Counted from the first letter of the stretch, positions 1 through 9,794 are shown. The stretch is 64,000 nt of DNA from Xylanimicrobium pachnodae JCM 13526 = NBRC 107786 (GCA_001592145.1 BCWJ01000013.1:59518-123517); one strand, 5' to 3'. The notes: generated by a model not told the origin, from the sequence alone. Numbers and translations are program-made.

Positions 1-429
1 GAGCGCCAGATCCGGCTCTGACGTGCCCGCACCCAGGATCCGCGCGGCGAGCAGCCCGGCGTTCCGGGCGCCCCCGATCGAGACGGTCGCCACGGGCACG
101 CCCGCCGGCATCTGCACGATGGACAGCAGCGAGTCCATGCCGTCGAGGTGCCGCAGCGGCACCGGGACGCCGATCACCGGCAGCGGCGTGACGGCGGCCA
201 GCATTCCGGGAAGGTGAGCGGCGCCGCCCGCTCCCGCGATGATGACGCGCAGGCCGCGTGCGGCGGCGGTGCGGCCGTACTCGATCATCTCGACGGGCAT
301 GCGGTGCGCGGAGACGACGTCGGCCTCGTAGGGCACGCCGAGCTCGTCCAGGGCGGTGGCGGCAGCCTCCATGGTGGGCCAGTCGGAGTCGGAACCCATG
401 ACGATTCCGACGATCGGGGTGGTGGTCAT
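1..429 (-). CDS. purE: N5-carboxyaminoimidazole ribonucleotide mutase PurE (3' end cut off by window edge)
   Basis: Class I PurE moves the carboxylate of N5-CAIR to give CAIR in de novo purine synthesis, in the cytoplasm. The reading frame starts at the ATG complementary to 427-429 with [20 protein letters not shown], which contains the family GSDSDWPTM phosphate-binding loop; SAHRMP and a GGAAHLPGM segment follow. About 143 codons are visible and the frame runs off the left edge with no stop; the usual length is about 160-175 residues, so roughly 20-30 are missing. It lies 62 bp downstream of purK on the same strand, the expected order for coupled N5-CAIR synthesis and mutation. Identification is from motifs and context. 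Confidence 0.93.
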   Translation of the reverse strand, partial: MTTTPIVGIVMGSDSDWPTMEAAATALDELGVPYEADVVSAHRMPVEMIEYGRTAAARGLRVIIAGAGGAAHLPGMLAAVTPLPVIGVPVPLRHLDGMDSLLSIVQMPAGVPVATVSIGGARNAGLLAARILGAGTSEPDLAL

Positions 430-491
430 GACGGGCTCCCGGGGGTCGAGGGTGTGGGTGACGCTACGCGCGCCGGATGACGGACGGGCGG

Positions 492-1676
492 TCACTCGCC
501 GCGCAGCAGTGCCGCCGCGGCGAGCGCCCGGGCGCGCACGGTCTCCAGGTCGGTGCCGCTGACGTTGACGTGGCCCAGCTTGCGGCCGGGCCGGATGCCC
601 TTGCCGTACAGGTTGACCTTCGCGTCGGGGAACCGCTCCAGGACGGTGGGCAGCGCGTCGCTCAGCTCGCCCAGCGTGGAGCCCAGCACGTTGGCCATCA
701 CGGTCCAGGGCGCGACGGCGTCGGTGGCGCCCAGCGGAAGGTCCAGCACGGCGCGCAGGTGCTGCTCGAACTGTGAGGTCACGGCGCCGTCGATGGTCCA
801 GTGGCCGCTGTTGTGCGGGCGCATCGCGAGCTCGTTGACGAACACGACGGGTTCGCCGTCGGCCCCGGGCGCCTCGAACAGCTCGACGGCGAGCACGCCG
901 GTGACGTCGAGCCCGTCGACGACGGCGACGGCGAGCTCACGCACCTGGGCGTCGAGCGCGGCGGACAGGCCGGGGGCCGGTGCGATCACCTCGGAGCACA
1001 CGCCGTCACGCTGGATCGACTCGACCACGGGCCACGTGCGCACCTCCCCGGACGGGCGGCGCGCCACGAGGGCGGCCAGCTCCCGGGTGAAGGGCACCTT
1101 CTGCTCGACCAGCAGCGGGGGTGCCCCGGTGGCGGCGGCCTCGATCCAGTCGGTGACGTCGTCCGGGGAGGTGATGACGCGCACGCCCTTGCCGTCGTAG
1201 CCGCCCCGGGACGTCTTCGCGACGGCCTCGCCCGTCGGCTCCGCGGCCAGGAACTCGGCGATCACGGTGCGCGCCGCCTGCGGGTCGGTGGGCACGGGCG
1301 CCCAGCGCGGGCACGGCAGGCCCAGCTCGGTGAGCCGGGTGCGCATCGCGATCTTGTCCTGCGCGAAGACGAGCGCGTGCGGGCCGGGGTGCACGGGGGT
1401 CCCGTGATCGAGCAGGTCCCCCAGCAGCGCGTTCGGCACGTGCTCGTGCTCGAAGGTGAGCACGCTGGCGGGGGCCGCGTGCTCGGGGGCGATGAGCGCG
1501 CGGATCGCGGCCTCGTCCCCCGCCGCGCCCACGGGCGCGTCCGTGACGACCTGGGCGGCCGACGACGCCGGGTCCTCGACCAGGACGCGCAACGTCACGC
1601 CCAGCTCCGAGGCGGGGGGCGCCATCATGCGGGCAAGCTGTCCACCGCCGACGACGGCGATCACGGGTGCTGTCAC
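492..1676 (-). CDS. purK: 5-(carboxyamino)imidazole ribonucleotide synthase PurK
   Basis: PurK is an ATP-grasp enzyme that carboxylates AIR with bicarbonate and ATP to give N5-CAIR, the substrate of the PurE encoded just downstream. The 394-residue product is of normal length. It opens with the dinucleotide-fold segment [14 protein letters not shown], has the ATP-grasp strand [12 protein letters not shown] in the middle, and carries the family signature [16 protein letters not shown] near the C-terminus. The chosen start is a GTG complementary to 1674-1676 with only a weak Shine-Dalgarno sequence, but it puts the GGGQLARMM loop at the usual distance from the N-terminus. Confidence 0.95.
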   Translation of the reverse strand: MTAPVIAVVGGGQLARMMAPPASELGVTLRVLVEDPASSAAQVVTDAPVGAAGDEAAIRALIAPEHAAPASVLTFEHEHVPNALLGDLLDHGTPVHPGPHALVFAQDKIAMRTRLTELGLPCPRWAPVPTDPQAARTVIAEFLAAEPTGEAVAKTSRGGYDGKGVRVITSPDDVTDWIEAAATGAPPLLVEQKVPFTRELAALVARRPSGEVRTWPVVESIQRDGVCSEVIAPAPGLSAALDAQVRELAVAVVDGLDVTGVLAVELFEAPGADGEPVVFVNELAMRPHNSGHWTIDGAVTSQFEQHLRAVLDLPLGATDAVAPWTVMANVLGSTLGELSDALPTVLERFPDAKVNLYGKGIRPGRKLGHVNVSGTDLETVRARALAAAALLRGE

Positions 1677-1733
1677 GGGTGACCAGGCTACCGGCGCGGA
1701 GCACGGGCACGGAAACCCGCGCCGGCGGTGGGG

Positions 1734-3065
1734 TCACATGCGGCGGCGTCCGCGGCGGCCGTGGGAGGAGATGGTGGTGCCGGGCGGCAGCACCACGTGA
1801 GGGTCGAGCGTCTTGGGCACGCCGGCCAGGAACAGCGCGAACACGGCCGGCCGCCGCTGCGCCAGCTCGAGGCGACCGCCGTCGGCCTGCGCGAGGTCAC
1901 GCGCCAGGGCGAGGCCCAGGCCGGTCCCCTTGCCCGACGTCATGCCGCGCTCGAAGATCTTGCCGGCGATCGCGTCGGGCACCCCGGCGCCCTCGTCGGC
2001 CACCTCGACGCGCACCGCCCCCGTGGTTCCGGACGGGCGTGAGCGCACCGTCGTCGTGCCGCCGCCGTGCCGCAGCGAGTTCTCCAGCAGGGTGGCGATC
2101 ACCTGGGCGAGCGCGCCCGGCGTGGCGAGCACCCGCTGGTCGGCGGGGACGTCGATGACGAGCCGGCGCCCCACCTGCTCGAACGTGGGCCGCCACTCCT
2201 CCTCCTGCTGGACCAGCACGTCGCGCAGCCGTACGGGCTCGGTGGTGCCGCCCTGCGAGCGGCGTGAGGCGGCCAGGAGGTCGTCCACCACCGTGACCAG
2301 GCGTTCCACCTGCTCCAGGGAGATGCGCGCCTCCTCCTGCACCTCGGGCTCCGACGACGCCGCCTGGATCTCTTCGAGGCGCATCGTCAGGGCGGTGAGC
2401 GGGGTGCGCAGCTGGTGGGACGCGTCGGAGGTGAACTGCCGCTCGGCGGCCAGCCGCGCGGCCAGCCGGTCGGAGGTGCGCGAGAGCTCGGCCGCCACCA
2501 GGTCGATCTCTTCGACCCCGCTGGGTTCCAGGCGCGGGCGCACCTGACCGCCCGCGATCTGCTCGGCCGAGGCGGCCAGGTAGAGCAGCGGTGCGGAGAG
2601 CCGGTTCGCCTGCCACACCGCGATGGCCACGCCCGCGCCGAAGGCGATGACCCCGGCGACGACGACGAGAGCGACCACCAGGACGGCCCTGATCCGGGCG
2701 GCCCACGAGGAGATGGTCAGCGTGACGCTCGCCTGGGACGCCGTCTGCGTGGCCACCTCGATGGTGGGCCCGTCGACGCGCGTGCCCGCTTCGACCAGGG
2801 TGCCGTCCGGCATGATCACCGAGACGTGCGCCTCGATGTCTCCCTCACGTCCCGACACGGCCCGTTCCATCGCCGTCTCGGAGATGGCCCGGTCGGCGTC
2901 CTGCGCGTTCTGGACGGACGACACCAGGCGGTCCAGCCGGTCCGACAACCGCTGGTGCTCGATGTCGATGACGTAGCGGGCACCGAAGATGCCGAGCGGC
3001 ACGCCCAGCAGGATGACCGCCGCGGCGACCGCAGAGATCGTCGCGAGCAGGACCCGACGACGCAC
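1734..3065 (-). CDS. Sensor histidine kinase of an OmpR-type two-component system
   Basis: A 443-residue membrane histidine kinase that should phosphorylate the response regulator encoded immediately upstream (3 nt between its stop and this GTG start). An N-terminal membrane helix (about residues 5-28) precedes a roughly 100-residue extracytoplasmic region. A second helix (about 128-152) leads into a HAMP-like segment and then the dimerisation box SDASHQLRTPLTAL, with the phosphoacceptor His at about 217. The ATP-binding domain shows LLENSLRHGG (N box), DEGAGVP (G1) and GKGTGLGLALA (G2). The tail is Arg-rich and ends in SSHGRRGRRRM. No ligand can be inferred. Its position beside purK is common in related genomes but says nothing about the signal. 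Confidence 0.9.
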   Translation of the reverse strand: MRRRVLLATISAVAAAVILLGVPLGIFGARYVIDIEHQRLSDRLDRLVSSVQNAQDADRAISETAMERAVSGREGDIEAHVSVIMPDGTLVEAGTRVDGPTIEVATQTASQASVTLTISSWAARIRAVLVVALVVVAGVIAFGAGVAIAVWQANRLSAPLLYLAASAEQIAGGQVRPRLEPSGVEEIDLVAAELSRTSDRLAARLAAERQFTSDASHQLRTPLTALTMRLEEIQAASSEPEVQEEARISLEQVERLVTVVDDLLAASRRSQGGTTEPVRLRDVLVQQEEEWRPTFEQVGRRLVIDVPADQRVLATPGALAQVIATLLENSLRHGGGTTTVRSRPSGTTGAVRVEVADEGAGVPDAIAGKIFERGMTSGKGTGLGLALARDLAQADGGRLELAQRRPAVFALFLAGVPKTLDPHVVLPPGTTISSHGRRGRRRM

Positions 3066-3068
3066 GCG

Positions 3069-3752
3069 TTACGCCGTTCCGGCCTCGAAGCGGAACCCGA
3101 GCCCTCGCACGGTGGAGACGTACCGCGGCGCGTTGGCGTCGTCGCCGAGCTTGCGGCGCAGCCATGACACGTGCATGTCGAGCGTCTTCGTGGAGCCCAC
3201 GGGGTCCGACCCCCACACGTCCCGCATGAGGGTGTCGCGTACGACGACGGAGCCCGCGTTGGCGACGAGCACGCGCAGCAGGTCGAACTCCTTGGTGGTC
3301 AGGTGCAGCTCACGCTCCCCCTGGAACGCACGGTGGGCGGAGACGTCCACCCGCACGTCCTGGGCGCGCAGCTCCTCCTCGTCCGTGGTCTCGCCGTGGG
3401 TGCGGCGCAGCAGCGCCCGCACGCGCGCCAGCAGCTCGGCCAGGCGGAACGGCTTGGTGACGTAGTCGTCGGCGCCGGCGTCGAGGCCCACGACCAGGTC
3501 GACCTCGTCGGCGCGGGCGGTGAGCACGAGGATCGGCACGGTCAGGCCACTGCCCCGCAGCTCGCGCGCGACGTCCAGGCCGTCCATGTCCGGCAGCCCG
3601 AGGTCGAGGACGACGACGTCCGCGGTCCCGGCCGAGTCGATGGCGCCTTGACCAGTTCCTTGCACAATCACGTCGTAACCCTCACGCGTGAGGGCCCGTG
3701 CCAATGGCTCGGCAATCGCCGGGTCGTCTTCGGCTAGTAGCACGCGGGTCAT
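3069..3752 (-). CDS. OmpR/PhoB-type response regulator
   Basis: A 227-residue DNA-binding response regulator, first gene of a two-gene operon with the kinase downstream. The receiver domain has the acidic pair in LLAEDDPAI, the phosphoacceptor Asp50 in VVVLDLGLPDMDG and the KPFRLAELLARV segment. The C-terminal winged helix ends with the usual TVRGLGFRFE. A longer frame begins 20 codons upstream, but the ATG complementary to 3750-3752 puts MTRVLLAEDD at the N-terminus as expected for the family, so that start is used. It is divergent from a NarL-type kinase gene across about 200 bp. Target genes are unknown. Confidence 0.92.
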   Translation of the reverse strand: MTRVLLAEDDPAIAEPLARALTREGYDVIVQGTGQGAIDSAGTADVVVLDLGLPDMDGLDVARELRGSGLTVPILVLTARADEVDLVVGLDAGADDYVTKPFRLAELLARVRALLRRTHGETTDEEELRAQDVRVDVSAHRAFQGERELHLTTKEFDLLRVLVANAGSVVVRDTLMRDVWGSDPVGSTKTLDMHVSWLRRKLGDDANAPRYVSTVRGLGFRFEAGTA

Positions 3753-3950
3753 TCCGGCATGGTAGCGCCAACTGCGCCCCTCGCCGACGAAAGTGGCGTC
3801 GAGCCACGTCATGACGTCGCACAGCGCACGCTACCGCAAGGCCGCTCCACGCGTGCCGCCCCGCAGGTCAGACCGGCGGATGACGCGCCGTCGGTGCCCG
3901 CCCCACCCCGGGGGGACGCCCCCACGCGTCAGGCCACCTAGCCTCGGGTC

Positions 3951-5387
3951 ATGAGCTGGCACGCGCGCGCCTCCGCATGGTCGGAGGCCCACCGCTTCCC
4001 GATCGACGTCGCCCTGACGGCGGTGCTCGGGGTGCCCGGCGTCGTGCTCTCCGCTCGGGTGAGCGCGGCCGGTGAGCTCACCGAGTCGCACGGGCCGCTC
4101 GCGGTGGCCATCTGGGCGGCGCTGCTCATCGCTCCCCTCGCGTGGCGACGCGTGCGCCCGGTCGGCTCCACCGGGGCCGTCGCACTGGTGGCCGCCGCGC
4201 ACGTCATCGTGGGCGGCATCCCGCTCATCCTGCCCGCCGACGTCGCGATCCTCATCGCGCTGTGGTCCGTCACCGTGTACGGCCCCACGTGGGCGCACCG
4301 CGCAGCCATCACCGTAGCGCTGACAGGAGCGGCGCTCCTGAGCCTGTCGTTGGTGCTCGGCATCGGCCTCGGCACGACGGACACCACCAGCGTCGCCGCG
4401 CTCGGGATCATGAGCTCGATCGTCGCGCTGGCGGTGTGGTCGTTCGGCCTGGTGCGCCGCGCCCGGCTCGAGACCCTCAGCGCGCTGCGCGACCGCGCGC
4501 ACCGCCTGGAGCTGGAGCGCGACCAGCAGGCCACGATCGCGACCGCCGCCGAGCGGGCCCGCATCGCCCGCGAGATGCACGACATCGTGGCCCACTCCCT
4601 GTCCGTGATCATCGCGCAGGCGGACGGCGGCCGGTATGCCGCCAAGGCGAACCCCGACGCCGCCGCGCACGTGCTCGAGGTGGTCGCCGAGACGGGGCGG
4701 GCCGCGCTCGCCGACATGCGCCGGCTGCTCGGCGTGCTCCGGTCCGACGACGCCGGACGGCCCGGGCGAGGCGGCAGCCCCGCTCCCCTGACGCCGCAGC
4801 CCGGCATGTCTGCGGCGGGGGCCGGGTCGCCGGCGGGACCCCCACCGCCCGGGTCGCTGCAGCCGGCAGCACCGTCGTCGTCGGCCCCGACGGACGGGGC
4901 AGCGGCGTCGTCGGCGTCCTCGGCGTCGGGCCTGGACGCCGTGAACGGACCGGAGCCGACGCCGGACGCGGCCCCGCTGCCCACGCAGATCGACGACGCC
5001 GAGCTGGGCGCGCTGGTGGACCAGGCCCGCGACGCGGGCATGAGCGTGTCGCTGGTGCGCGTGGGCGAGGCGCGGCGGCTCCCGCCGGGTGCGGGGCTGA
5101 CGCTGCACCGCATCTGCCAGGAGTCGCTCACCAACGTGCGCAAGCACGGCGGCCCGAGCGTCAAGGTCACCGTCGTGGTGCGCTGGGGGGCCGGGAAGGT
5201 GGAGCTGGAGGTCTCTGACGACGGCCGCGGCGCCGCAGCCGCCGACGACGCGCCCGACGGGTACCAGCCGGGCTACGGTCTGCTGGGCATGCGCGAGCGC
5301 GCGGCGATGTTCGGCGGGCAGGTGACCGCCGGGCCCAAGCCCGGCGGCGGGTGGCGGGTGCGGTTCACGATGCCGCTGCCGTCGTAG
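3951..5387 (+). CDS. NarL-type sensor histidine kinase with a long low-complexity linker
   Basis: A 478-residue kinase of the HisKA_3/HATPase_c class, the partner of the LuxR-type regulator that starts 28 bp downstream. The first 180 residues hold about five hydrophobic segments, including TEPSHGPLA-like loops and long Val/Ala/Ile helices, with no recognisable sensor domain. The dimerisation box ERARIAREMHDIVAHSL has its phosphoacceptor His at 210. Residues of about 264-345 form a Gly/Pro/Ala/Ser-rich insert, unusually long for this linker. The ATPase domain follows with QESLTNVRKHGG, VSDDGRG and GYGLLGMRERAAMFGG. The ATG at 3951 lacks a strong Shine-Dalgarno sequence; no better upstream start is obvious. 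Confidence 0.9.
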   Translation: MSWHARASAWSEAHRFPIDVALTAVLGVPGVVLSARVSAAGELTESHGPLAVAIWAALLIAPLAWRRVRPVGSTGAVALVAAAHVIVGGIPLILPADVAILIALWSVTVYGPTWAHRAAITVALTGAALLSLSLVLGIGLGTTDTTSVAALGIMSSIVALAVWSFGLVRRARLETLSALRDRAHRLELERDQQATIATAAERARIAREMHDIVAHSLSVIIAQADGGRYAAKANPDAAAHVLEVVAETGRAALADMRRLLGVLRSDDAGRPGRGGSPAPLTPQPGMSAAGAGSPAGPPPPGSLQPAAPSSSAPTDGAAASSASSASGLDAVNGPEPTPDAAPLPTQIDDAELGALVDQARDAGMSVSLVRVGEARRLPPGAGLTLHRICQESLTNVRKHGGPSVKVTVVVRWGAGKVELEVSDDGRGAAAADDAPDGYQPGYGLLGMRERAAMFGGQVTAGPKPGGGWRVRFTMPLPS

Positions 5388-5402
5388 CGTCAACAGGTGA
5401 GT

Positions 5403-5409
5403 GGAGGAG
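5403..5409 (+). promoter_or_regulatory. Ribosome binding site that decides the start of the NarL-type regulator
   Basis: GGAGGAG lies 5 nt before the GTG at 5415, whereas the earlier in-frame GTG at 5397 has no such sequence in front of it. This favours the shorter 232-residue product. Confidence 0.7.
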
Positions 5410-5414
5410 CGCAC

Positions 5415-6113
5415 GTGAGCGTGGAGGCAACGGCAGACCCCATCCGGGTGGCCCTGGTGGACGACCAGCAGATGGTGCGCGCCGGGTTCGCCATGGTGAT
5501 CAACTCGCAGCCCGACATGACCGTGGTGGCGGAGGCGGGTGACGGCGTCGAGGCCCTGCGGGTGCTCGGCCGCGAGCGCGCCGACGTCGTGCTCATGGAC
5601 GTGCGCATGCCCCGCATGGACGGGCTCGCCGCCACGGCGGAGCTGACCGCCCTGCCGGACGCGCCGCGCGTGGTGGTGCTGACCACGTTCGACATCGACG
5701 AGTACGTGCTGGAGGCGATCCGGGCCGGGGCGTCCGGGTTCATGCTCAAGGACGCGCGGCCCGAGGAGATGCTCGCCGCGATCCGCACGGTGCACGCGGG
5801 CGACGCCGTCATCGCCCCGTCGTCCACCCGGAGGTTGCTGGAGCACCTGGTCACCGCGCTGCCGGCGCCCGAGGCCGACGTGCCGCCGTCGCCCGCGCAC
5901 CAGGCGCTGGCCACGCTGACCGACCGTGAGCGGGAGGTCCTCGAGCTCATGGCCCGCGGGCGGTCCAACACGGAGATCGCGGGCGACCTGTACGTCGCGG
6001 AGGCCACCGTCAAGACGCACGTGGGCCGCATCCTGGCCAAGCTCGACGCGCGGGACCGCGTGCAGGCCGTGGTGCTGGCGTACGAGACCGGCGTGGTGCG
6101 GCCCGGCCAGTGA
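5415..6113 (+). CDS. NarL/LuxR-type response regulator
   Basis: A 232-residue response regulator that follows its NarL-type kinase gene. The receiver has VALVDDQQMVRAGF at the N-terminus, the phosphoacceptor Asp62 in VVLMDVRMPRMDG and the conserved Lys in FMLKDARPEEML. The C-terminal LuxR helix-turn-helix reads LTDREREVLELMARGRSNTE with TVKTHVGRILAKL as recognition region. The start at GTG 5415 is supported by a perfect Shine-Dalgarno sequence 5 nt upstream. It may control the MacB/LolD-like transporter that follows 140 bp downstream; that link is only positional. Confidence 0.92.
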   Translation: MSVEATADPIRVALVDDQQMVRAGFAMVINSQPDMTVVAEAGDGVEALRVLGRERADVVLMDVRMPRMDGLAATAELTALPDAPRVVVLTTFDIDEYVLEAIRAGASGFMLKDARPEEMLAAIRTVHAGDAVIAPSSTRRLLEHLVTALPAPEADVPPSPAHQALATLTDREREVLELMARGRSNTEIAGDLYVAEATVKTHVGRILAKLDARDRVQAVVLAYETGVVRPGQ

Positions 6114-6255
6114 CCAACCACGGGTGAGGCGGCGTCCGCCCTGGGTATGACGTCGCGCCCGCCGCGAACCCGTCCTCGGGGCGACGCGGGGCGACTCCCC
6201 CGGTCCGTAGGTTGAGGAGCGTTCCCGCACCTCGCCTACCTGACGGAGATCACCC

Positions 6256-7071
6256 GTGGACACCACCGTGTTCGTCCCCACCGACGACACCCGCACCGAC
6301 GGCCGCGCCGTCGCCGCGGTACGCGCCCGCTCCCTGACCAAGACCTACGGCAGCGGCGCCGCGCAGGTCCGCGCGCTCGACGGCGTCGACGTCGACTTCG
6401 AGGGCGGGAGGTTCACGGCGATCATGGGGCCGTCCGGCTCCGGCAAGTCCACCCTCATGCACCTGCTGGCGGGCCTGGACTCGGCGACGAGCGGCCAGGC
6501 GTTCATCGGCACCACCGAACTGACCGGGCTGGGCGACAAGGAGCTGACCCTGCTGCGCCGCGACCGCGTCGGGTTCGTGTTCCAGCAGTTCAACCTGCTG
6601 CCCATGTTTGCCGCGGAGCAGAACATCACGCTGCCCGTCGAGCTCGCCGGGGGCGCGGTGGACCGCGAGTGGCTCGCCACCCTGACCCGCACCCTGGGCA
6701 TCGAGGACCGGCTCACGCACCGCCCCGCCGAGATGTCCGGCGGGCAGCAGCAGCGCGTCGCCATCGCCCGGGCGCTCATCGCCAAGCCCGACGTCGTGTT
6801 CGCGGACGAACCGACCGGCAACCTGGACTCCCGCTCCGGCGCGCAGGTGCTGTCCTTCCTGCGCCGCTCCGTGCGCGAGCTGGGCCGCACCATCATCATG
6901 GTCACCCACGACCCGGCGGCCGCCGCGTACGCGGACCGCGTCATCCTGCTCGCCGACGGCCGCATCGCCGGCGAGATCAGCGACCCCACCCCCGAGGCCG
7001 TGCTGGCCGGGCTGGACGCGCTGCGCTCCCTGGAGGCCCCCCTCGCGGGCGACGCCGAGGTGGGCGCCTGA
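6256..7071 (+). CDS. MacB/LolD-type ABC transporter ATP-binding protein
   Basis: A 271-residue ATPase of the family that powers FtsX-like permeases (MacB, LolD and antimicrobial-peptide or lipoprotein exporters). Visible motifs are Walker A GPSGSGKST, Q loop FVFQQFNLLP, signature MSGGQQQRVAIARALI, Walker B DVVFADEPTGNLD and the switch His in VTHDP. The start is a GTG preceded by GGAGAT. The stop overlaps the ATG of the permease gene by one base (TGATG), so the two are translationally coupled. A NarL-type two-component system directly upstream suggests stress-responsive expression, an inference from arrangement only. Confidence 0.93.
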   Translation: MDTTVFVPTDDTRTDGRAVAAVRARSLTKTYGSGAAQVRALDGVDVDFEGGRFTAIMGPSGSGKSTLMHLLAGLDSATSGQAFIGTTELTGLGDKELTLLRRDRVGFVFQQFNLLPMFAAEQNITLPVELAGGAVDREWLATLTRTLGIEDRLTHRPAEMSGGQQQRVAIARALIAKPDVVFADEPTGNLDSRSGAQVLSFLRRSVRELGRTIIMVTHDPAAAAYADRVILLADGRIAGEISDPTPEAVLAGLDALRSLEAPLAGDAEVGA

Positions 7072-9677
7072 TGCTCCGCCTCACGCTGGCGCAGATGCGC
7101 CGCTCCCTGCCGCGCCTGACGGCCGCCGGCATCGCCATCGTCATCGGCACCGCGTTCGTGGCCGTGACCCTGCTGGCCGGCAACCTCATCTCCCGGTCCG
7201 TGTACGACCGGGTCGCAGCGCCCTACGCGCAGGCCGACCTGGTGCTGGACGGCAACCTCGACGCGGCCCGGCTCGACCAGGTGCGGGACACCGCCGGCGT
7301 CGCGGCCGCGGACCCACAGGTCAGAGGGTTCGCCGCGCTGACCTCGGCGAGTCGCACGGTCAACCAGATCGTCGTGCCGACGGCGTCGGACCCGCACCTG
7401 ATGGCGCTGACGCTCGCGGACGGTGCGTGGCCCACGGGTGACGACCAGGTCGCGATCCCGCCGGACCTCGCGCAGCGCCTCGACGCCACGGTCGGTGACG
7501 ACCTCACCCTGAGCAACCCCACCTGGGTGACCACCGGCTCGGACGACGACCAGGCCGCCGAGCCCCGTGAGGTGACGGTGTCCGGCATCGTGGGTGACCC
7601 CACCGGGGCCTTCTCCCGGTACGGCGGTGCCGTCGTGCAGGACGCCGCCGCGCTGACGGACATGGTGGCGGGCTCCTGGATCGACGGCAGCCCCGACACG
7701 GTGCTCGTCGCGCTCGCCGACGGCGCATCGACCGCCGACGTGCGTGCCTCGCTCGCCACGGCGCTCCCCGACGTGCAGATCCACACGCCCACCGAGATCG
7801 CCCAGGCGCGCACGCAGTCGCAGACGGGCGGCGAGAACTTGATGTTCCTCGTCTTCGTGCTGACCTTCGCCGCGATCGCCCTGTTCGTGGCCGGCCTGGT
7901 CATCTCCAACACGTTCCAGGTGCTGGTCGCGCAGCGCACCCGCACGCTCGCCCTGCTGCGCGCGGTGGGCGCCGGCAAACGCCAGGTGGCCCAGAGCGTG
8001 CTGGTCGAGGCCGCCCTGCTCGGCGTCGCGTCGTCGGCCCTCGGAGTGCTGCTGGGCTGCGCCGTGGCGCAGGGCGCCGTGTCCGTCGTCGCACACACCG
8101 ACCTCGCGGACTACGTGCCGGGAACGCTCGCCATCACCTGGCCCGTCGTGGTGCTCCCCCTGGTGGTGGGCACGGCCGTCACCGTGCTCGCCGCGCTCGT
8201 CCCCGCCCGGATGGCCACCCGCGTCGCCCCGCTCGCCGCCCTACGCCCGATCGACGGCCCCACCCTGGAGAAGGGTTCTGCGGGGCGCGTGCGACTGGTG
8301 GTGTCGCTGCTCATGGTGGTCGGCGGGCTCGCCCTGCTGGTGGGAGGAGCCCTGGCCGGCAGCGTCGGCGACAACGCCGGGATGGGCCTGCTCGGCGCCG
8401 TGACGGGCAGCATCGTGTCGTTCGTCGGACTGATCCTGTCCGCGGTGTTCTGGTTGCCGCGCATCGCGTCGTGGTCCGGCCGGCTGGTGGGCCTCAGCGG
8501 CCCCACGGCACGGCTCGCCGCCGCCAACACGCTGCGCAACCCGCGACGCACCGCGGCGACGTCGACCGCCCTGCTCATCGGCGTCACCCTGGTGGTGACC
8601 ATGTCGGCGGGCGCGGCGAGCGCCCGGCACACGCTCACGTCACAGCTCGACGAGCGGTACCCCATCGACGTCCAGGTCTCGGTGAGCTCGGTGGACTCCA
8701 CACCGCCCGTCGTCTCGCCCAGCCTCGCCACCGCGGTGGAGAACGTGGACGGCGTCGAGGCGGTCGCCCACCCGGCGACGTCGTGGCTCACGATCGACGG
8801 CCGGTACCTCGCCGACGACGGCACGCTGGTGGTGGGACCCGTCCCGGACGGGACCCCGCAGGACCGCCGGTTCAGCGCCAGCGTCACCGGGATCACGGTG
8901 GCCGACGCGACGGCGACCCTCCGCGACGCCGGCGTCTACCAGGGGCTGGCCGCGGACACCGTCGTGATCCCCGACTATGTGGCGGACTCGGGGGAGATCA
9001 CCGACGGCGACCGGATCACGGTGCGGGGTCCCTCCGGAGACGTGACCCTGACCGCCGTCGTCAGCGCCACCAACAGCATCGACTCCCTGCTGGTGACGCC
9101 CCAGAACCTGGCAAAGGCCGACGCGAATGCCGTCGCGAACACGCTCTGGGTGGCCCTGGCCGGGGACGGCACCGCGGCGGTCGGGCCGCTGCGGGACGCC
9201 GTGGCCGACGCGGGCGACCTGGCGGTCGTCAGCGGCGCCGCGCTGGATCGGGCCGACTTCGAGCAGGTGATCAACATCGCGCTCGGGATCGTCGTGGGCC
9301 TGCTCGCGGTCGCCGTGATCATCGCCCTGATCGGCGTGGCCAACACCCTGTCGCTGTCCGTGCTCGAGCGGCGCCGCGAGTCGGCGACGCTGCGCGCGAT
9401 CGGCGTCACCCGGGGGCAGCTGCGGTGGATGCTCGCCGTCGAGGGCATGCTCATCGCCGGGGTGGGCGCGGTGCTCGGCATCGTGCTGGGCATGGTGTAC
9501 GGGTGGGCGGGCTCGTTCGCGGGGCTCGGCGTCATGGGCCCGGTCGAGCCGGCCGTCCCATGGCGTGACATCGCCCTCGTGGCGGTGATCGCGCTGGCCG
9601 CCGGGCTCGTCGCCTCGGTGGTCCCCGGCCGAAGCGCTGTGCGGCCGTCCCCGGTGGTCGCGCTCGCCGCGGACTGA
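7071..9677 (+). CDS. FtsX-like ABC transporter permease (duplicated MacB-type)
   Basis: An 868-residue integral membrane protein, partner of the preceding ATPase. It holds two FtsX domains. The first covers about residues 1-400, with an N-terminal helix near 20-45, an extracellular region to about 245 and helices from 250 on. The second has its helix at about 495-525, an external domain and C-terminal helices near 735-865. Both halves show FtsX-type segments (RTRTLALLRAVGAGKRQV and RRRESATLRAIGVTRGQL). This organisation matches actinobacterial ABC systems that act on envelope substrates or export peptides. Substrate unknown. The ATG at 7071 overlaps the ATPase stop. Confidence 0.9.
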   Translation: MLRLTLAQMRRSLPRLTAAGIAIVIGTAFVAVTLLAGNLISRSVYDRVAAPYAQADLVLDGNLDAARLDQVRDTAGVAAADPQVRGFAALTSASRTVNQIVVPTASDPHLMALTLADGAWPTGDDQVAIPPDLAQRLDATVGDDLTLSNPTWVTTGSDDDQAAEPREVTVSGIVGDPTGAFSRYGGAVVQDAAALTDMVAGSWIDGSPDTVLVALADGASTADVRASLATALPDVQIHTPTEIAQARTQSQTGGENLMFLVFVLTFAAIALFVAGLVISNTFQVLVAQRTRTLALLRAVGAGKRQVAQSVLVEAALLGVASSALGVLLGCAVAQGAVSVVAHTDLADYVPGTLAITWPVVVLPLVVGTAVTVLAALVPARMATRVAPLAALRPIDGPTLEKGSAGRVRLVVSLLMVVGGLALLVGGALAGSVGDNAGMGLLGAVTGSIVSFVGLILSAVFWLPRIASWSGRLVGLSGPTARLAAANTLRNPRRTAATSTALLIGVTLVVTMSAGAASARHTLTSQLDERYPIDVQVSVSSVDSTPPVVSPSLATAVENVDGVEAVAHPATSWLTIDGRYLADDGTLVVGPVPDGTPQDRRFSASVTGITVADATATLRDAGVYQGLAADTVVIPDYVADSGEITDGDRITVRGPSGDVTLTAVVSATNSIDSLLVTPQNLAKADANAVANTLWVALAGDGTAAVGPLRDAVADAGDLAVVSGAALDRADFEQVINIALGIVVGLLAVAVIIALIGVANTLSLSVLERRRESATLRAIGVTRGQLRWMLAVEGMLIAGVGAVLGIVLGMVYGWAGSFAGLGVMGPVEPAVPWRDIALVAVIALAAGLVASVVPGRSAVRPSPVVALAAD

Positions 9678-9678
9678 G

Positions 9679-9695
9679 CCGGAGCGCAGCTCCGG
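9679..9695 (+). terminator. Short hairpin after the FtsX-like permease gene
   Basis: CCGGAGC-GCA-GCTCCGG forms a 7-bp GC stem with a 3-nt loop immediately after the stop codon. There is no U tract, so termination activity is uncertain. Confidence 0.4.
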
Positions 9696-9794
9696 GTGGA
9701 GGCCGAGGAACGAGGCATCCGCCCGGAGCGGAGCGCAGGCTGGTTGTCCACAGGGGTCCCGTGACGGTGCGGCGGTGGCGGCATCCTGGGCGGC

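Noticed and set aside
3831..6341. 836-codon open frame on the minus strand
   Set aside because: It lies opposite the NarL-type kinase and regulator, which have clear motifs. It is a by-product of high GC with few stops; its translation is His/Gly/Arg-rich without domains.
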